64,000 bases of DNA from Gnetum montanum (taxonomy: Eukaryota; Streptophyta; Gnetopsida; Gnetales; Gnetaceae): NCBI GenBank assembly GCA_015680685.1, contig MNCI01030375.1, forward strand, positions 1 to 64,000. Direction: 5' to 3'. The notes under the pieces were generated by a model, which was given only the letters and a program-made list of their open reading frames with translations, searched no databases and had not been told where the DNA came from. The translations under genes were made by a program, and so were the position numbers. This document shows positions 1 through 12,640 of this stretch, piece after piece (the stretch's first letter is position 1; every line of letters begins with the position of its first letter).

Positions 1-2279
1 TTTGCAAAATTTTATTTGTTACAAGTAGGTATTATAAGGATCGTGCAGACTAGGCAGTTGAACAAAATAGAAAATTTTCAAGAACTCACAGTACTTGGCA
101 AAGTTGGTTGAATCTCTTTAAAGTAAGTCATTTTTAGTTCACACACAATGCAATTGTTACATTTTACACAACCACATGCCGCAACAGCACATACATATAC
201 TCACATTAACTACTGAGTTTATTTGGAGGTATCTGGGCCTTGGTGTTGCCAGAGACCAATAGGCACCTAAATCCTATTCGAGGACACTCGTTGGCGATCG
301 CGTCCCAAACGGTCGCCAACAGCTATGAATCATAACCTATGCTACAGCTTGATCCTAAATCTATGTTCAAAAGATACAAGCTTATCTCTTAAGCCTATGT
401 GGTAAGGAACTTTGTAGAATATAGAATTAGTTCTAATAATAGATTTTAGTGATGCTTTTTTTAAATAACTGGGCCTTCATGTATAGCCAAATTTTGGTTT
501 TACAAAAAGAAGCTCTAGAAATGCTTCTAACCACATCACAATTTATGTTCATTAAGCTATAAAAACTGATTTTCTCTAAAGCTTGATTCTAACCTTTGGG
601 TAGTTGCATTTTTATTGCTATGGATCCATTCCTCATGTGGTTAAAAATTTTAAAAGTGAAAAAAATTTATGGAACCAAATTTCTATTTCTATTAATTAAC
701 TTAAGTAATTAAGTTATCATACAAAATAAAATGCTAAAGATTCAAAAAAAACTAGCATAGTTTTATCAAGTTCATAGGCTCTAATTCATATGATAAAAGA
801 TAATATTTTTTTTGAATTGCAAGGTTAATAATCATGATCCAACTTAATGAACTCATATAATAGAAACTATGCTTAAATAAAAAAACTTAACTTTGATCTT
901 TGGTGATTAACTTTGATTCAAGAAAAATGCCTTGAGGTAGATTCAACTTCTTATTTTTAAACTGATAACTCTATTAACTTGGTTTGAAAATATGAGTTTT
1001 TGTTTTTGGGTGATTTTACCTTTACCCATTTAAAGATTTTTTAAAAACTTGTGCTTAACTTTTAAGAATATGTCTTTAATATTAATTCCATTGACAATAA
1101 TAATTCTATCTTCCAACTAATGACATAGCTCTATAGTGGGCTTACATAATATAGCTAAGAGTTTCATTAATGAGCTTCTTCTCAATTATTTCTTTACCTC
1201 ATCCTTTGTCTAATTCACTTTATTATTTGAAGCTTTTTGATCTACATTGTTTGTATCATCAGGTTAATGAGTTTTTGTAGTTTTCATTACAAAATAGATT
1301 CATTTTTGAAAACTAGAAAATCACATTGGTTTATATATATCTTTGTCAGTTTCTTTAAGTTTTTAGCACTATTAAATTTTACCATTGATCTAAGGATTTT
1401 TGTTAAGGTTTCAGTATTGAGATGAGGTAACAAGTGGTTTGATAATGAGGGTTTTAGCATTAGGGATTTCTACCATGAGGGTTTTAACATAGATGTAATC
1501 TAAGATAGTAGGAAGGGTAGTTAGAGGCAAATAGTGATAGGTCAAAATTAGCACAATTGAATAAGTGGAATTTTAAATTAATATCAAAGTAGTAAAAGCA
1601 TTATATTTCCTAATTCATCCTAATCATCATGATATATGAATGGCCAAACTACTTATTTCACCTATTTTCTTTGACCACAAGTGTTTTTTGCTAGTAGATA
1701 ATAATTGATTAAAATAAGATGTATACAAGTAATGAAGAGCGAAAATAAAACTTATTTCTAAGCTTTAATCACTTAGGAGATTATTTCTCAACTCCACCAA
1801 ATCACTCTCCATTTCTAGATAACAACATATTCTTCCTATTGCTAGAAGTGAACGTATAATGTACTTATCTTTTCCAAGTTAAAGCCAATGTTGAATTGTC
1901 TATCTTTGTAGAAATAATAAATTCAACATGAATTATAGCATTAATATCCTCTTCTATTCTTAACAATCTAATTTTTAGAAATGATAAAGAAAAGAGAATT
2001 AAAATTGATTATCAAAAGTTGTTTTTACTCCATCCTTAGGATAAATTTATACAACCATTGTATAACTATTTTAATTAGTTATTCTTAGGTTAGTTTCTAA
2101 AAAGGTGAAACCACCCAAGGTTACATAAAATGTCATAAAACTTATAGTTAACTACTCCCCCCATCGTCAACATGTCATGCCATTTATAACAAAAAAAAAA
2201 GAAAGATTAAAGATAGATAAAGGAAACTAATAAAAGGATAAATTGAAAAGTCAAATAATTCCATTTTCATTCATCCTTG
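1..2279. other. AT-rich intergenic DNA, nothing recognised
   Basis: No coding region, LTR or RNA gene could be supported here. Open frames are short and of low complexity. The only local structure is a small CpG-rich patch at about 285-320 with an inverted repeat, GTTGGCGA at 290-297 against TCGCCAAC at 313-320. It stands out because the surrounding sequence is almost free of CpG. Confidence 0.5.
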
Positions 2280-3400
2280 AACTTAAGGATTGCTATCCTT
2301 AATAGCTACTAAATTCTTATTCTCTTGGTTGGCTTCTTCTCTAGTGTCGAGATAGGCCTCTTACCCTCCTTGATCTTCAAGGTGTGCTTCACCTACAAAA
2401 ATTATTATTGCTATTATGTCAAAATATTGATTATTTTATCAAATTCTTAGATGCCAAGTTAAGGATTTTAGTTTGGAAGTTAGCATTCTAGGCTTTCATC
2501 TATGTAGCATCCCCTAGGTTTAGCTCATGAAACTTTTGTAAATGCACCTTAAAGAGTTATCCAATCTTCTTCCTCATTCTAGGATGTTGTCTTTAATTTT
2601 TCCTATAACATTTAAGGCATTTTAAAATTATCTTAGCTAATTTTCCACTATTTTAAATCCTAGCTTGACAATTATGGTATGAATTATTTCAACTACTTTT
2701 TCGGCCAAAACCCTTAGGGTTTTCTTCAAAGTTGATAGCTCCTAGTTATCTAACAAAGTGTCAATTATTTTGGCATGTTCTATAGTTCTATGCTCATATT
2801 TGGCCAATTGACATCATTGGCACTTAATAATGGCCTATAGTTTCCCTATCTCCTCTTTGTATTAGGGGTTAAAAGATGTGGAAGGGATGGTGGGTGGGAT
2901 GATATGGTTAGGTAGTAGTGGGGTAGGAGTAGTGTTAGGGAGTGGGGTATGTGTGGAAAGGGTGGTTGGGCGATTGGTAGTGGATGGGGGTTCCAAGATT
3001 GGTTATTATTATGGTGGTACTGGGGGATTAGGATTGGTGCTATAGGTTGTGCTACTAAGGTTGTTCAAGGCATTCACCCAAAATAATTACTTGATGATGA
3101 GGGTTTTGTGTGTGGAGATCATCATTCCCAACCTACAGCCTTTCTATTGTAATATGGAGAAAATCAACATTGAAAACGCAAGAACTAGAGTATTGTGAAA
3201 GAGTTTGATGACTTTCATTCCAGCTAGAATCATGTGAGGAATGTCTATGACTTTATCATGAATAAAGACATTGAAAAACCTTACTGCACTTGTGTTAATT
3301 CCAGTTTGTTTCTTTCACACAAGCAATAAATTGCTACCTACTACCCTGCTATAGATGAAAGTAATTAGCTAGGTGTTGTTTTTTATCTTGATCCTCCCAT
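2280..3400 (-). pseudogene. Possible relic of a plant-transposon ORF (ORF2-like)
   Basis: On the minus strand this stretch translates, with many stops and frame changes, first into a block resembling the 'IDIP..IL.GM' type of motif seen in plant transposon-associated proteins (about 3320-3150). A Pro/Thr/Ser-rich stretch follows (about 3060-2870), then a Lys/Glu-rich coiled-coil-like segment (about 2860-2560). The order domain, low complexity, coiled coil is the same as in ORF2 of elements A and D2 in this window. I see no direct sequence identity strong enough to be sure. It could also be chance composition. Confidence 0.3.
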
Positions 3401-6400
3401 TAGAGGTAGCTATACAATTGAACAATTGCTAAGCTAGCTTTTTTTCCTATTAATGTGAGATTTTTTCCTATAGGTTTTCCCTTAAGGTAGTATGAATTTC
3501 TAAGATGTTTTACAAGTTAGTCAGGTTAAGGCTAACTTGAGTATTGTTTATAAAGGGGTGAACCTCATTAATCATAGAATCCATAACATAGTTAAAAAAG
3601 AATTCAAAAGTGAACTATGAATCATAACATCCCTTAATACAAATTCATGATTACTACTTCTATTTCTGAATTGAGTTAGAAAATTTTTTAAAGGGTGGGG
3701 TTAGCTAAGACATAGGAATAGTCAACTTGTGGAACTATATTTGTAGAAAACATAATTTAATATCAAAATTTTTAGGCATACAATAGTACCCCTTTCTATT
3801 ATGATATGAATGCATCTTTTGTTGAAGTACATGCTTTGAAACCTAGTTGAAGTCTCCTACATTTCACAAAAAAATAATATAGAAAATAAAAAATGGAAGA
3901 GCAATGCATTCACTACCCCTCAAAAAAATTTCTATCTACAAAAGAATGTACCTTTGAATTGAATGTCAAGTTCCACACTTGTAAGTTGCAAAATTGTTCA
4001 TGAGATGTTGTTGAAAAAATGATAGTGAAACTGTGACATCCTATCTCAAATGTCATGGAAAATGTTAAATNGAAAAATGATAGTGAAACTGTGACATCCT
4101 ATCTCAAATGTCATGGAAAATGTTAAATATACATTATATTAGACATTATGCATAAGAGATAATATACCAATAACAAATATACGTAACATTTGACATTAAG
4201 CATAAAGAAAATAATAGAGAAAATGTAGAAGAAAAAAGAAAAGAATGCTTTATTGATATGAAATGGTGTATCTGGATCATGCTCTAGGAGTGTTCCTTAG
4301 GATTTTATTCCTTTAGTATCTATTCCTTAGATACAATCTAGCACTACCATCATGGTTTTTCCTACATATGGCTAGAAGGGATGGCTAGTCCACTTCCTAT
4401 CTTACTTCACTCAACTCCCATGACTCACCTTTTACGAGCTCTGCCACTCCATTCTTACACAACCTCTAATGCCTAGGTATAAATGCCTTAGGTCAAATTC
4501 CCAAAGATCACCTTAAGAGACATGTCTATTATTAAAATGCATCCTTTTAGGTCTTAATTACAGCTCCCATTCTAGGTATTGTTATAATAGTGATAACACT
4601 TTTTATGAAGAAGCACCATCTTCATTATGTAGTAGCAGCATTTAGGAATGTAAACATTACAAAAAAATTATTAAGTTCAATGAATAATGTGTTACTTATG
4701 GGTGAGAGGCCTTTGAGGTAGTTAAGGGATTCCTCAAGAGGCTTCACTACTAGTGATCCATCATCTAAGGGGTAGTTGAAAGGGTTCAAGTAGTACTTAA
4801 CTTAAGACTTAATCACATAGATGTGTGGCTAGAGGGGGATGTTCAAGGATTAGGTAAGATTATCTTGGCCAGTGGGTAGAGAGGATTTTCGAATTTCTAT
4901 ACAATTAGCTAAGGGAGTGGTGGGTTGTAGTGGATGATGACAAATAGAGGAGGAATTTTGTACTTGGTGGTGGGGCTTGTTGCTTGAGGGGTATGGATTT
5001 GAAGACATGTTTTTGAGAAATATTGGTGGATAAAAGGTATGTTAGGTTTTTTCTTTGTTATTATGTCTTTCTCTTTCTTTGCCTACATTGTAAGGTCCTA
5101 AAGCTCAAGAGGATCTCAAGAGCTTGAGTTGATCTAGCTATTAGGAGTTGAGAACATCTCGAAAGGTTGAGAGGGTTTTCTAAGCATGGGTTGAGGAAAT
5201 CTTGAGCAATTGAGAGGGTTTCATGAGCATGGGTTAATAGGGTGTAAACTTGAAAAGAAAGTAGGTGTAAATTCCTTTGTAACCCCTTTTATCCATCATG
5301 GTGTATCCTATAGAGATGGAAAAAATTGGCATTGGAAGAACCAAAAATTTCCATATAAAATAATTTAACTCCAAGGTCCATAGACCTTAGAAGGACCTTA
5401 AGTACCTTAGATAGTCTTGCTAATTGCTTAAGGACTTAAAAAGTCTATTACTAAGTGATAAATAAGAATAAAACAAAAGCATATGAAACAAGACTTTAGC
5501 ATTGAAAAAAAATAGAGAAAGATGTATAAAATGTGTAGAAAATATGGCTAAAACAATTGCAAAAATTTGTATTAAAAACACTATAAAATATTGTAAATAA
5601 ATAGGTTCATACATTATAAATTTGTAAGCTTAAGAGCCCAAAAAATATAGAAATGACTTTGAAATCTAGTGCAGGAAGAAATGTGAGTTTTGCATTAGTT
5701 TGTTTGATTGATTTGCACTATAATGAATTTTGCTGATATTGGCTACGAAAGATTGTAGAATTTGAACTAATTTCTTTGTTCTCTACTAAAACCAGGTCTC
5801 TCATTTTTGCTAGAAAATTCTCTTATCTATGTTTCAAAAAGAGTTGTTAAAAAGTCCTTAAAATGATGTAGAATCTAGTATAAATAGGCTTGGAATTTGC
5901 TGATTCTTTGTTGATTTGATTCTAGTAAATTTTTGGACATTCTTTGGAAAATTTTCAATATTTTTGATGGCCAAAATCTATAGTGTATGAACCACTAGCT
6001 TTTTTTAACCTTTTGGGCTTTAAACACCAATTTTTTTAGCACTTTTCACAATTCGAAAACTTCAATGTATGGGCCACCAACACGTGAAGCCTTTGCTACC
6101 AAATTTGGTGATGTAGTTGCATTATTTTTCAAGGTCCAAATTTGTAGTATATGGGCCACTAATGGTTTTGGATTTTTTTGCTAGATTTGATAATGTATTT
6201 AACATTTTGGCCTTCACACATTGGCATAAGTAAAATTCATAGTTTGTGATTGTAAATTTCATTTTATACATAAAAAATTATCCAAAACTTTGCCAAAACA
6301 AGACAACAAGGTAAGTTTTTTAATCACAAAACAAGATAATTATTTTTTCCTTTAAATTTCCATCAAATTACATTGCAAATTTGGCTACTAGACTTCTTAT

Positions 6401-7849
6401 GTAAAACATGAGTTTTCTATGAGGTGTTTCATTGAATTCTCTTTATTGATTTTTGAAGGATTGACACAAGAGAAATCAACAAAGAATGTGAAACATTGTT
6501 GTGAGTTCATCACCAATGCTCCATCTCCACACTTGATTTCATAGCTATCGAATCATGCCAAGGGATGCTTACAATGGTGAAAAAAAGTTAACACATGATG
6601 ATAAGAATCAAGAGTATAGTACACTAGCTATTCAAATGGTCACATGGGCTAATAAAGAATTCCAAATGTTGACATCATGGCTATGACATGGTGGTGACAT
6701 ATGTACTAGCTGAAAAGGTCTTCATCTTTTGTGCTCAAACTACTAGTTGCTCAATGATGTCTTAGAGGAACTAGCATTCAATTATTGGGCATCTTTGATC
6801 ATTTAGTTTTTTCCTTTTTGTTTTTAGAACAATTGACTTGATTGGCTTCATGATATATTTGCCTCTTGGCATTCTCCTCCCCTTTTTTTATTGAAGTAAA
6901 ACCTTCATTGGGTTTCATTGCTAAGGTCAAATTTTTGTTTTCTTACTAAATGAGATGTGTTACATTTAGCAAACTTAGTTGGGAAAACACATTAAAGGAG
7001 ATTTAAAATGGTCATGATTCATGAGTATCTAACATAGGTTTTCATTGTTAGCAAGGTAAGGAGGGCTACAATTTTGTTACAGGGGTTATGGCTCAGAAGA
7101 GGTAATGGAAGTCATATGAGATGAGCAGTCTTGGCATATTTGGATAAGCCAACTAAATATTTTTTTGTATTGAAGTCATGTGCTAACTCATTGCTATGAT
7201 GATTCATACCTTTGCAATGACTTTAGGCTCATCCTACAAGCTCAACTCCAAGTGAATAAGAAAACAAATTAAAGAATACATGTGATTATAAGAGATTGCA
7301 TAAGGCAATAGGCAAATATAGGCCATTAGTAGTTAGAATTGGAAGAACATGAAAACTTTGTATTTTACATTGTAGATTTATTCAAATTTTGCAATGCATT
7401 GAGATGATAGAGAGAGATATGAGATCATGTAGGCTTACTTGTTATAGGCTACTCAGCTTGTTAACGTCACATTCTCATTGAAACCTATAAACAAAAGCCC
7501 AACAAAACTAAAAGAAATACATGTCAATGTTAGATGTAATCAAGGCCATATGAAGGCTCTAATGTTATCTTGCAGGGCTTTCATGATGCCTTAGGCAAAG
7601 TAAGGTTCTAGTAAAGAACTTAGTTTTGAGGTTTTATCCTCACCATTGTGTTTTGTTAAAAAATGGAGAATTCAATCAAGGAATTCCTTTGATGTTTTTG
7701 ACTTCAAGGTTAATAACAATCATGTCATTCTAAGACATTAAAACTACATGGTGAAAAGGCATATGGACTCAAGGTTTAAGCATTTAAGCTCAACTTGGTT
7801 GAATCGACATCATAAGAAGTGTCCACTTAGGCTTCAAGGCTAGCTGAAT
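3401..7849. other. AT-rich DNA, no gene recognised
   Basis: No supported gene. The stretch contains a contig-join duplication around base 4070, described separately. Around 5930-6190 there are short imperfect repeats of a 'tatgggccac' phrase. Probably old, decayed transposon DNA, but I cannot assign it. Confidence 0.4.
4015..4126. repeat. Direct duplication flanking a single N (unmerged contig overlap)
   Basis: The roughly 55 bases before the N at 4070 are repeated directly after it, starting at the shared phrase GAAAAATGATAGTGAAACTG and running to the same end ATGTTAAAT. A tandem copy that breaks exactly at a one-base gap is what a scaffolder leaves when overlapping contig ends are placed side by side without merging. 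I read it as an assembly artefact rather than a biological repeat. Confidence 0.8.
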
Positions 7850-8683
7850 TGCTTTCTCATCTTCCTAGCTCAATCCTACAAGCCAATATAAGCACATCAA
7901 TTAGCATCTCTCCCCTCAATAGCGCGTACATGATGTTGCAGCCCACCGCTAGTTCTATAAATAAGAGGCAACTCTCCCTTTTTTCATAACATAGATTAGA
8001 TTGTAGCTAGACTCTGGTAGTTTTGTCCCTCCAGAGTTAGATTATTTTCCAGTGTCGGCCCGCAGTGTGGTGAATGTAATTGTACGACATCCTTTATTCG
8101 AGTGTGATGTACTTGGACACACACATGACTAGAAATAAAGATTGAGATTACTTCATCATTGCAGCATTCACTTTGTTATTTATTTAATTAATTGTTATTT
8201 ATTGCTTTCCTAGTTAATATTATTTCACCCTTAAACTCTCGTTAGAACGTGAAATGAGTACAACTTGATTATAAGCATTTAAGTGTAACTACTTGGTAAT
8301 CCAGTAGTGTACCTAGGATCTGCGCTTGGTAATCCCAGTGGTAGTCATGCATGAGGTCCAAGGTGTGTACGAATGATCAAGGAATGGATGCTCATTGCAC
8401 TTAGGCTAGATTAGATTCTCTTACCCTATCTCTCCTAGCTTAGTTAATATTACTTTTCATTACCTTCAGGAGTAGCATTAGGTTAGAACACATCATAAAC
8501 CTCACTCTAGACTAAATCATATGTGACAAATATAATACTAGTCTAGGTGGGAAGATAGCAAACTATGACCTAATGTTACCGATCTAGGTGCCACAATTAG
8601 TCCATCTACGAAGTTTGACCGAATCGCACGTGAAAATGCTTGTATTCGTATGGTTGAGTATAGGGATACCTCGCCACTCATCA
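7850..8683 (+). repeat. LTR of element G (plus strand)
   Basis: The 3' edge is exact: ...CGCCACTCATCA ending at 8683, followed after one base by a primer-binding site. The promoter TATA box is CTATAAATA at 7955-7963 and a polyadenylation signal AATAAA lies at 8134-8139 in the R region. The sequence from the TATA box onward matches the other LTRs of this clan, closest to the LTR at 28265. The GATATC palindromes of the other LTRs are decayed here (for example GATGTTGCAG). The 5' edge is not visible; 7850 is an estimate from typical U3 length. Confidence 0.7.
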
Positions 8684-8940
8684 TAGGCACCATTGCTGGG
8701 GACGGTGCTAGTTATCTAGATTAGTTATATCATATAAGGTTGTTGTAAAGAACTTAACGATACATCTTTTAGAAAAAGAAAATAATTATAAAAATTCACA
8801 CGTAAATTCACACACAACAATGCCTCTCCTACAAGATTACAATAATGCCACACTTAGTGAGAAAATTCATTGGAGAACCAACGAATTATATGACGATGAA
8901 GATTGGAGTATAAAACCTGAGGTGGGGGTTTCTTATAAAT
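8684..8940 (+). pseudogene. PBS and truncated gag start of element G
   Basis: Directly after the LTR, 8685-8705 matches the tRNA-Asp-type primer-binding site (AGGCACCATTGCTGGGGA). A gag start at 8822 begins MPLLQDYNNATLSEKIHWRT, the same N-terminus as gag of elements A and E (SQDYDNATTSK.FHWRT). The frame ends at a stop near 8940 and similarity is lost there. Only the first 40 or so codons survive, and bases 8941-9201 hold nothing I recognise before element A begins. Confidence 0.7.
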
Positions 8941-9201
8941 AGGAATGAAAGCAATCATGAAAAAAATATATTGGTTGGTGTGATCTATGTCTTTTGTAGA
9001 TACCTGATCCATTATTCATGAAATCAATGGAATGGTATCTTTTGAATTACATACACCATCTTGGACATGTGGTGCAAAAGATGGTGGTCCAAGATTCTTC
9101 CTAATTCGTAGATCCATATTTATTGTAGATGGTCCATGATTTGAAAACTCTCGAGTGATAACCTACACCCTACTAAGGAGCTTCATTTAGTCAACTTGTT
9201 G

Positions 9202-9633
9202 TACTCATTCTGCGTTTAATAAGAAGAATAGTAAAGGAAGGTAAAGAGATATTAATTAAGAAAGAAATAAATAACAAGAACAATTAAATAATTAAAACTA
9301 AGTGAATGCTGCAATGATGAAGTAATCTTGATCTTTATTGCTAATCATGTACATGTCCAAGTATGTCACACTTGAATAAAGGTTCCATACAATTACAATC
9401 ATCACACTGCAAGCATGCATTAGGGGAAAGAGTTGAGAAGAACTAACAAATGACAAAAAGACTCTACTTATACACTACCTACTTACTCTTCCTTTCCTGT
9501 GCACCCAAATGTGTATTTATAGACTCACACAAGAATCACGATATCATGTATCTGATATTGTTAGTCAGGCCACGATATCGTGTACGCAATATCAAAGATC
9601 CGATATCGGAGCCTAACAAATCATGGTTCATCA
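9202..9633 (-). repeat. Truncated 3' LTR of element A
   Basis: The inner edge is TCATCA on the plus strand (TGATGA on the element strand) ending at 9633, followed by TACCCCC, the complement of the polypurine tract. Similarity to the 5' LTR at 16773-17633 stops at 9202, in the phrase 'tactcattctgcgtttaata' that is internal to the 5' LTR (about 17205). About half of the LTR is therefore missing. The U3 keeps several GATATC/GATATT motifs at 9538-9615. Confidence 0.85.
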
Positions 9634-9813
9634 TACCCCCACGACTAAATGAAAACTTGTCCTCGAGTCAAAAAAAATGAGAACAAGTTCAATTAATTAC
9701 ACAGTGGATAGGTATGGGATTATTGACTAACTAGGAATTTATTCATGCTACAGTGGAGAATTGAATACAACAAACTTAGGACACAGACATAAAATTACAA
9801 AATTTATTGGAAC

Positions 9814-12606
9814 TCATGTGGTTCCTAGTGGCGGTGGTTTCTCCATGGATCTCTTCCCTTTATCTTGTGTTCCAAGTTTTGGAATTTCATGGCTCTGAAG
9901 GAGTGCCTAGAGCTTTCCCTCTTTGGTTCAGGGGTCCTATGCAATCCATGTTGATGCTCCAATGTTTGATAAAGTTAGCACCTCCCATGGGCATGGTAGT
10001 TACAGGAACATATGGTTGGCCTTGATGTACCAAGCCACAAACAGTCATCGTTCCTCTTCATAGGCTCTAGCTTTATCCTTGTATTCCTAGTAATTCATAA
10101 GCCATCGAGCCAAGTCTGCCATGACATCATTTTGTCCCTAGTAGCTAGTTTTGACCACCTCTAACTTAGAATTTGCCACTTCTAATTTCTATAGCATCTT
10201 CTTATGCTTAGCAAATTTTTCTTCATATTTTGCATAGGTGGTAGCTACTTGCTTCTACAACTCTATTCTTAGGCATCCTACTATTAACATGGCTAAATTA
10301 GCATACTACAAGTTTTCCAATTCCATGTACTTCGTAAGATCTTATATCTGCTGGTCCTAGCTTTTGAGCTCTACTTGGCGGACAAATGCATAGGTATCCA
10401 ATATCGCCCGCCAATTAGTGTTTTGAGCACTGAGAGTGTTGATATGGGCCTTGGCCATATGGATTTCTTTTTTAATTACTTGCTTATACATTTCCACATG
10501 GTTTCTAAAGTGTTCTTTCAGTTTCTCATGTCGCTTGGCCTCATTTTTCCATGCACGTATTTCAATGGCTATCTTTTGATAGATTGCACGTACCTCCTTC
10601 ATTGAAAGGGTTTGATTTTATCGAGCTAAGTGATTCATGTCTTGGTTGACCCTAACTAGTTATTCTCGTAACTACTAAAATTTTTCTTCAAAAAAAATAT
10701 TTTGTTTTTCCATGGTGGTCAACTAGAGATTATTTATGGTAAGCTATTTATTCTCTTCTTGTAAGGCCTTGAGTGCTTTGGAATGTGCATATGTCTGAGC
10801 TTGTGCCTTGGAAGCATCCTAATTGGCCTTCTCTTTCTCCTCCACCACTCTTTTATTATCTACCAATAGTTTATTAAGTTTCCTAATCTGGAAGGACTCT
10901 AGTTGGTCTATGGGAATGAATTGAGATGGGTCCCACTATGAAACTTGTAGGATGACAAGCTTGTCTTGGAGTCTTTCCAACTCTGCCTTTGCATGCTCAG
11001 CCTTGATCTCTGTCATAACCATCTTCCCTTTGGTGGAGATGAGATATGCTTGAGTTGTTGTAACATCTTGAGGGATGTCAAACAAGGACATCATCACTTG
11101 TCTTGTCTATAGCAACCAATCAAGAACATCCTCATGCTCTACAGGAGTCATCAAGCGACCAATCAAAGTTTGAGCATCACGTGCTCTTGTAAAGTCTACC
11201 AATGGCACAACAGGGACATTGAATAATTCTTTGATTTGGTTCGTAACCACTTCTGTGGTTCCCATTGCATCTTGGTGATACATGACCACTACTATGGCAC
11301 CTTCACCAGTTTCCAATTCCACCTAATAGGATGTAGCATTCCTTTAGATTTGTTGTAACTAGTGTGATTCCCCTCCTCCTATTTGGATTGACACCTCGCT
11401 CTATGTGGGATTGATGGAGATCGTGGGTCATACGGTATCATCTATGACCTAGAAGAGGTTGGTCTCATCATGGCTTCCCTAGTTGACTATCCCAGCGATG
11501 AACCTGAGATGGCTTATTGATGGTCAATAATCCTACAGTGGTGGCAGCAGTTAGTCTTGTTGGCCTATGTTGGGCCCTGCTTCTTGTTGTTAACTGGGCC
11601 TTGTGCTTGGGAGTTGGTTAGGCCTTGTAGTTTGAGTTGTAGTGGTCCCCACCATCTATTCTTTTCTAGGCTCTAATGTCTCTCCATCACTTTTCCTTGG
11701 GGCTGGTGGTTTCAGCAATTTAGCAAATGAAGCATTTTGGACCATTTTGGGGACATCATTGGTGTACCCTAGAATTCCAGCATGCCAACACAGCTTCTTG
11801 ATGAGACAGGGGAAGGGCAATGTGAACTTCCTTGTCTTGCATTCTTTGAACCACCTCAAAATCTTTGTTACATATAAATGGGGTAGGTTAGCATTAACCT
11901 TGCCCATCAATATAGCATGTCCTTTGGCCGCATACATGGAGATTCTATTCAATCCTTTTGTGGAGAAGATGTTATAAGTGCCGATCTTGAAATAGATCCT
12001 CTCCTCTAGTGTCATCTCTCCATACGCCTTGTCTTCCTTGCCATATGCCCCTTTCAACCAAATTTTCTGTGCATCAGCAACAGAGCGAGTGGGCAAGTGA
12101 GCAACTTTCGTCCCTATATTCAGAAGATTTAACACTTTTGAAATGGCTTTGGCAGAGAAATATATAGAAACACCACCAATATCAATTTTTGTGCCTTCTT
12201 CTTTATTATGCCAAAATTGGTACATTTCTCCTAAGTACCAGACACCACTTTCAAAGAGGATAGGTCATAATGGGGATCCTTTGAATTGGTCCTTGACTGT
12301 TTTGGTAGCAAACTCTGTGAAAGGTCCAAATTTGAGTTCCATGATCACCGCCACTAACATGGTCCTTTCATGAATCGCCTGAACACATTCAGGGAATAAT
12401 GTGAGATGTTACCCCTATTTAGGTACTTTAGCAACTCCTCCTTCAACCTATCCCGATTACACAATAACAAGAGGCTCTTGATGGATGTTGAATGATTGTA
12501 CCTCCTATTCTATACATTCCTTGAGAGACACCTGGCCTCTACCTCACCTTGGTCATTTGGATGCATCTTGAGAGGGTCCTCCTTGCTGTCCATGTTTAGG
12601 GGCCAT
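9814..12606 (-). pseudogene. ORF2 of element A: transposon-associated protein with coiled coil
   Basis: About 930 codons, broken by stops and frame changes. Start chosen at 12606 (MAPKHGQQGG) because copies in D2, E and D begin at the same place after an acceptor-like sequence. Visible order: a short basic N-terminus; a conserved domain at 12225-11656 (motifs YQFWHN, LTLEERIYFKIGTY, FPCLIKKLC, ILGYTND); a Pro/Glu-rich linker; a block at 11322-11107 (GAIVVVMYHQDA, VPLVDFTRA); a Lys/Glu-rich coiled coil at 10602-10357 continuing to about 10100; a Pro-rich tail. It sits in the env-like position, after gag and before the 3' LTR. It resembles the 'putative plant transposon protein' ORFs of Athila-type elements from memory; function unknown. 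No membrane segment is evident, so I do not call it an envelope protein. Confidence 0.65.
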
Positions 12607-12640
12607 CTGCAATCACATGGGGCCAACTATTAGTAAGGTT
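12604..12640 (-). promoter_or_regulatory. Splice-acceptor-like sequence before ORF2 (element A)
   Basis: On the element strand the bases before the ATG read CTTACTAATA, about 20 bases, then GATTGCAG directly followed by ATGGCCCC. CTAAT fits the plant branch-point consensus CTRAY and lies about 25 bases before the AG. Elements D2 and E have the same arrangement in the same place. Splicing is inferred; no donor has been identified. Confidence 0.45.

Noticed and set aside
9450-9680. Plus-strand open frame of 76 codons
   Set aside because: Lies across the A 3' LTR and polypurine tract; it is a chance frame in the LTR.
11642-11977. Plus-strand open frame of 111 codons
   Set aside because: Antisense of the conserved ORF2 domain of element A.
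9814-12606. ORF2 as a retroviral-type envelope protein
   Set aside because: It is in the env position, but I see no signal peptide, membrane anchor or fusion-type segment; it is coiled-coil and domain rich instead.
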